A DNA stretch of 12,380 nt, taken from Ktedonobacterales bacterium (GTDB lineage Bacteria > Chloroflexota > Ktedonobacteria > Ktedonobacterales > JADMIN01). Made by a program: the position numbers and the translations under genes. The notes under the pieces were generated by a model that was not told the origin of the DNA, did no database searches, and saw only the letters and a list, made by a program, of their open reading frames with translations. Below, one piece after another: positions 12,380-12,380 of the stretch (positions within the stretch are counted from its first letter, which is position 1; each line of letters opens with the position of its first letter). Location: contig JADMIN010000024.1 of the NCBI GenBank assembly GCA_015478575.1, positions 1-12,380 on the forward strand. Reading direction: 5' to 3'.

Positions 12380-12380
12380 C

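Noticed and set aside
1..12380. CRISPR array, transposon, prophage or defence island
   Set aside because: No regularly spaced repeats of CRISPR length, no transposase, integrase or phage proteins, and no nuclease, helicase or toxin-like genes were seen.

Overview
The window is high-GC bacterial chromosome, about two-thirds G+C by eye. It carries ordinary metabolic and regulatory genes, most of them on the minus strand. Gene content suggests Chloroflexota (green non-sulfur / ktedonobacterial-type bacteria). The indications are a short primary-type sigma factor without region 1.1, an MEP-pathway IspG, a DesK/NarL-type two-component pair, a luciferase-like monooxygenase and a DinB-fold protein. 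This is an inference from protein character; no rRNA or other taxonomic marker is present.

Layout. At the left edge is the 3' part of ispG (+), which enters from outside the window and has an unusual low-complexity C-terminal tail. It converges on a minus-strand APH-type kinase that has an N-terminal zinc-ribbon-like motif, with an intrinsic terminator oriented for the kinase between them. A 427-base gap with strong palindromes separates the kinase from the next gene. That gene is a class I aminotransferase (-), preceded on the same strand by a glyoxylate/hydroxypyruvate-type D-2-hydroxyacid dehydrogenase. The last two probably form one operon, with a 14-codon mini-ORF between them. Their promoter (TTGTCA, 17 bp, TATAAT) lies inside an 11-bp inverted repeat that looks like an operator. 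Upstream are a NarL/LuxR-family response regulator and its HisKA_3 histidine kinase, transcribed kinase first. Divergent from the kinase is a SAM-dependent methyltransferase (+), followed by an LLM-class flavin-dependent oxidoreductase (+) with its own extended -10 promoter. The right part holds the sigma factor (-), a non-coding or degenerate stretch, a DinB-family protein (-) and the last 16 codons of a further minus-strand gene at the edge.

Working together. The dehydrogenase and aminotransferase would interconvert 2-oxo acids with hydroxy and amino acids (glyoxylate/hydroxypyruvate with glycine/serine metabolism is one reading). The kinase/regulator pair is a complete two-component system with an unknown signal. 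The other genes look individually transcribed. I found no transposase, phage gene, CRISPR array, toxin-antitoxin pair, tRNA or rRNA. I did not find an obvious new multi-gene system. The points most worth a second look are regulatory: the dyad-flanked dehydrogenase promoter, three promoters sharing TGCTATA(A/C)T, the mini-ORF with a strong Shine-Dalgarno sequence, the repeat arrays upstream of the kinase, sigma and DinB genes, and the zinc-ribbon/kinase fusion.
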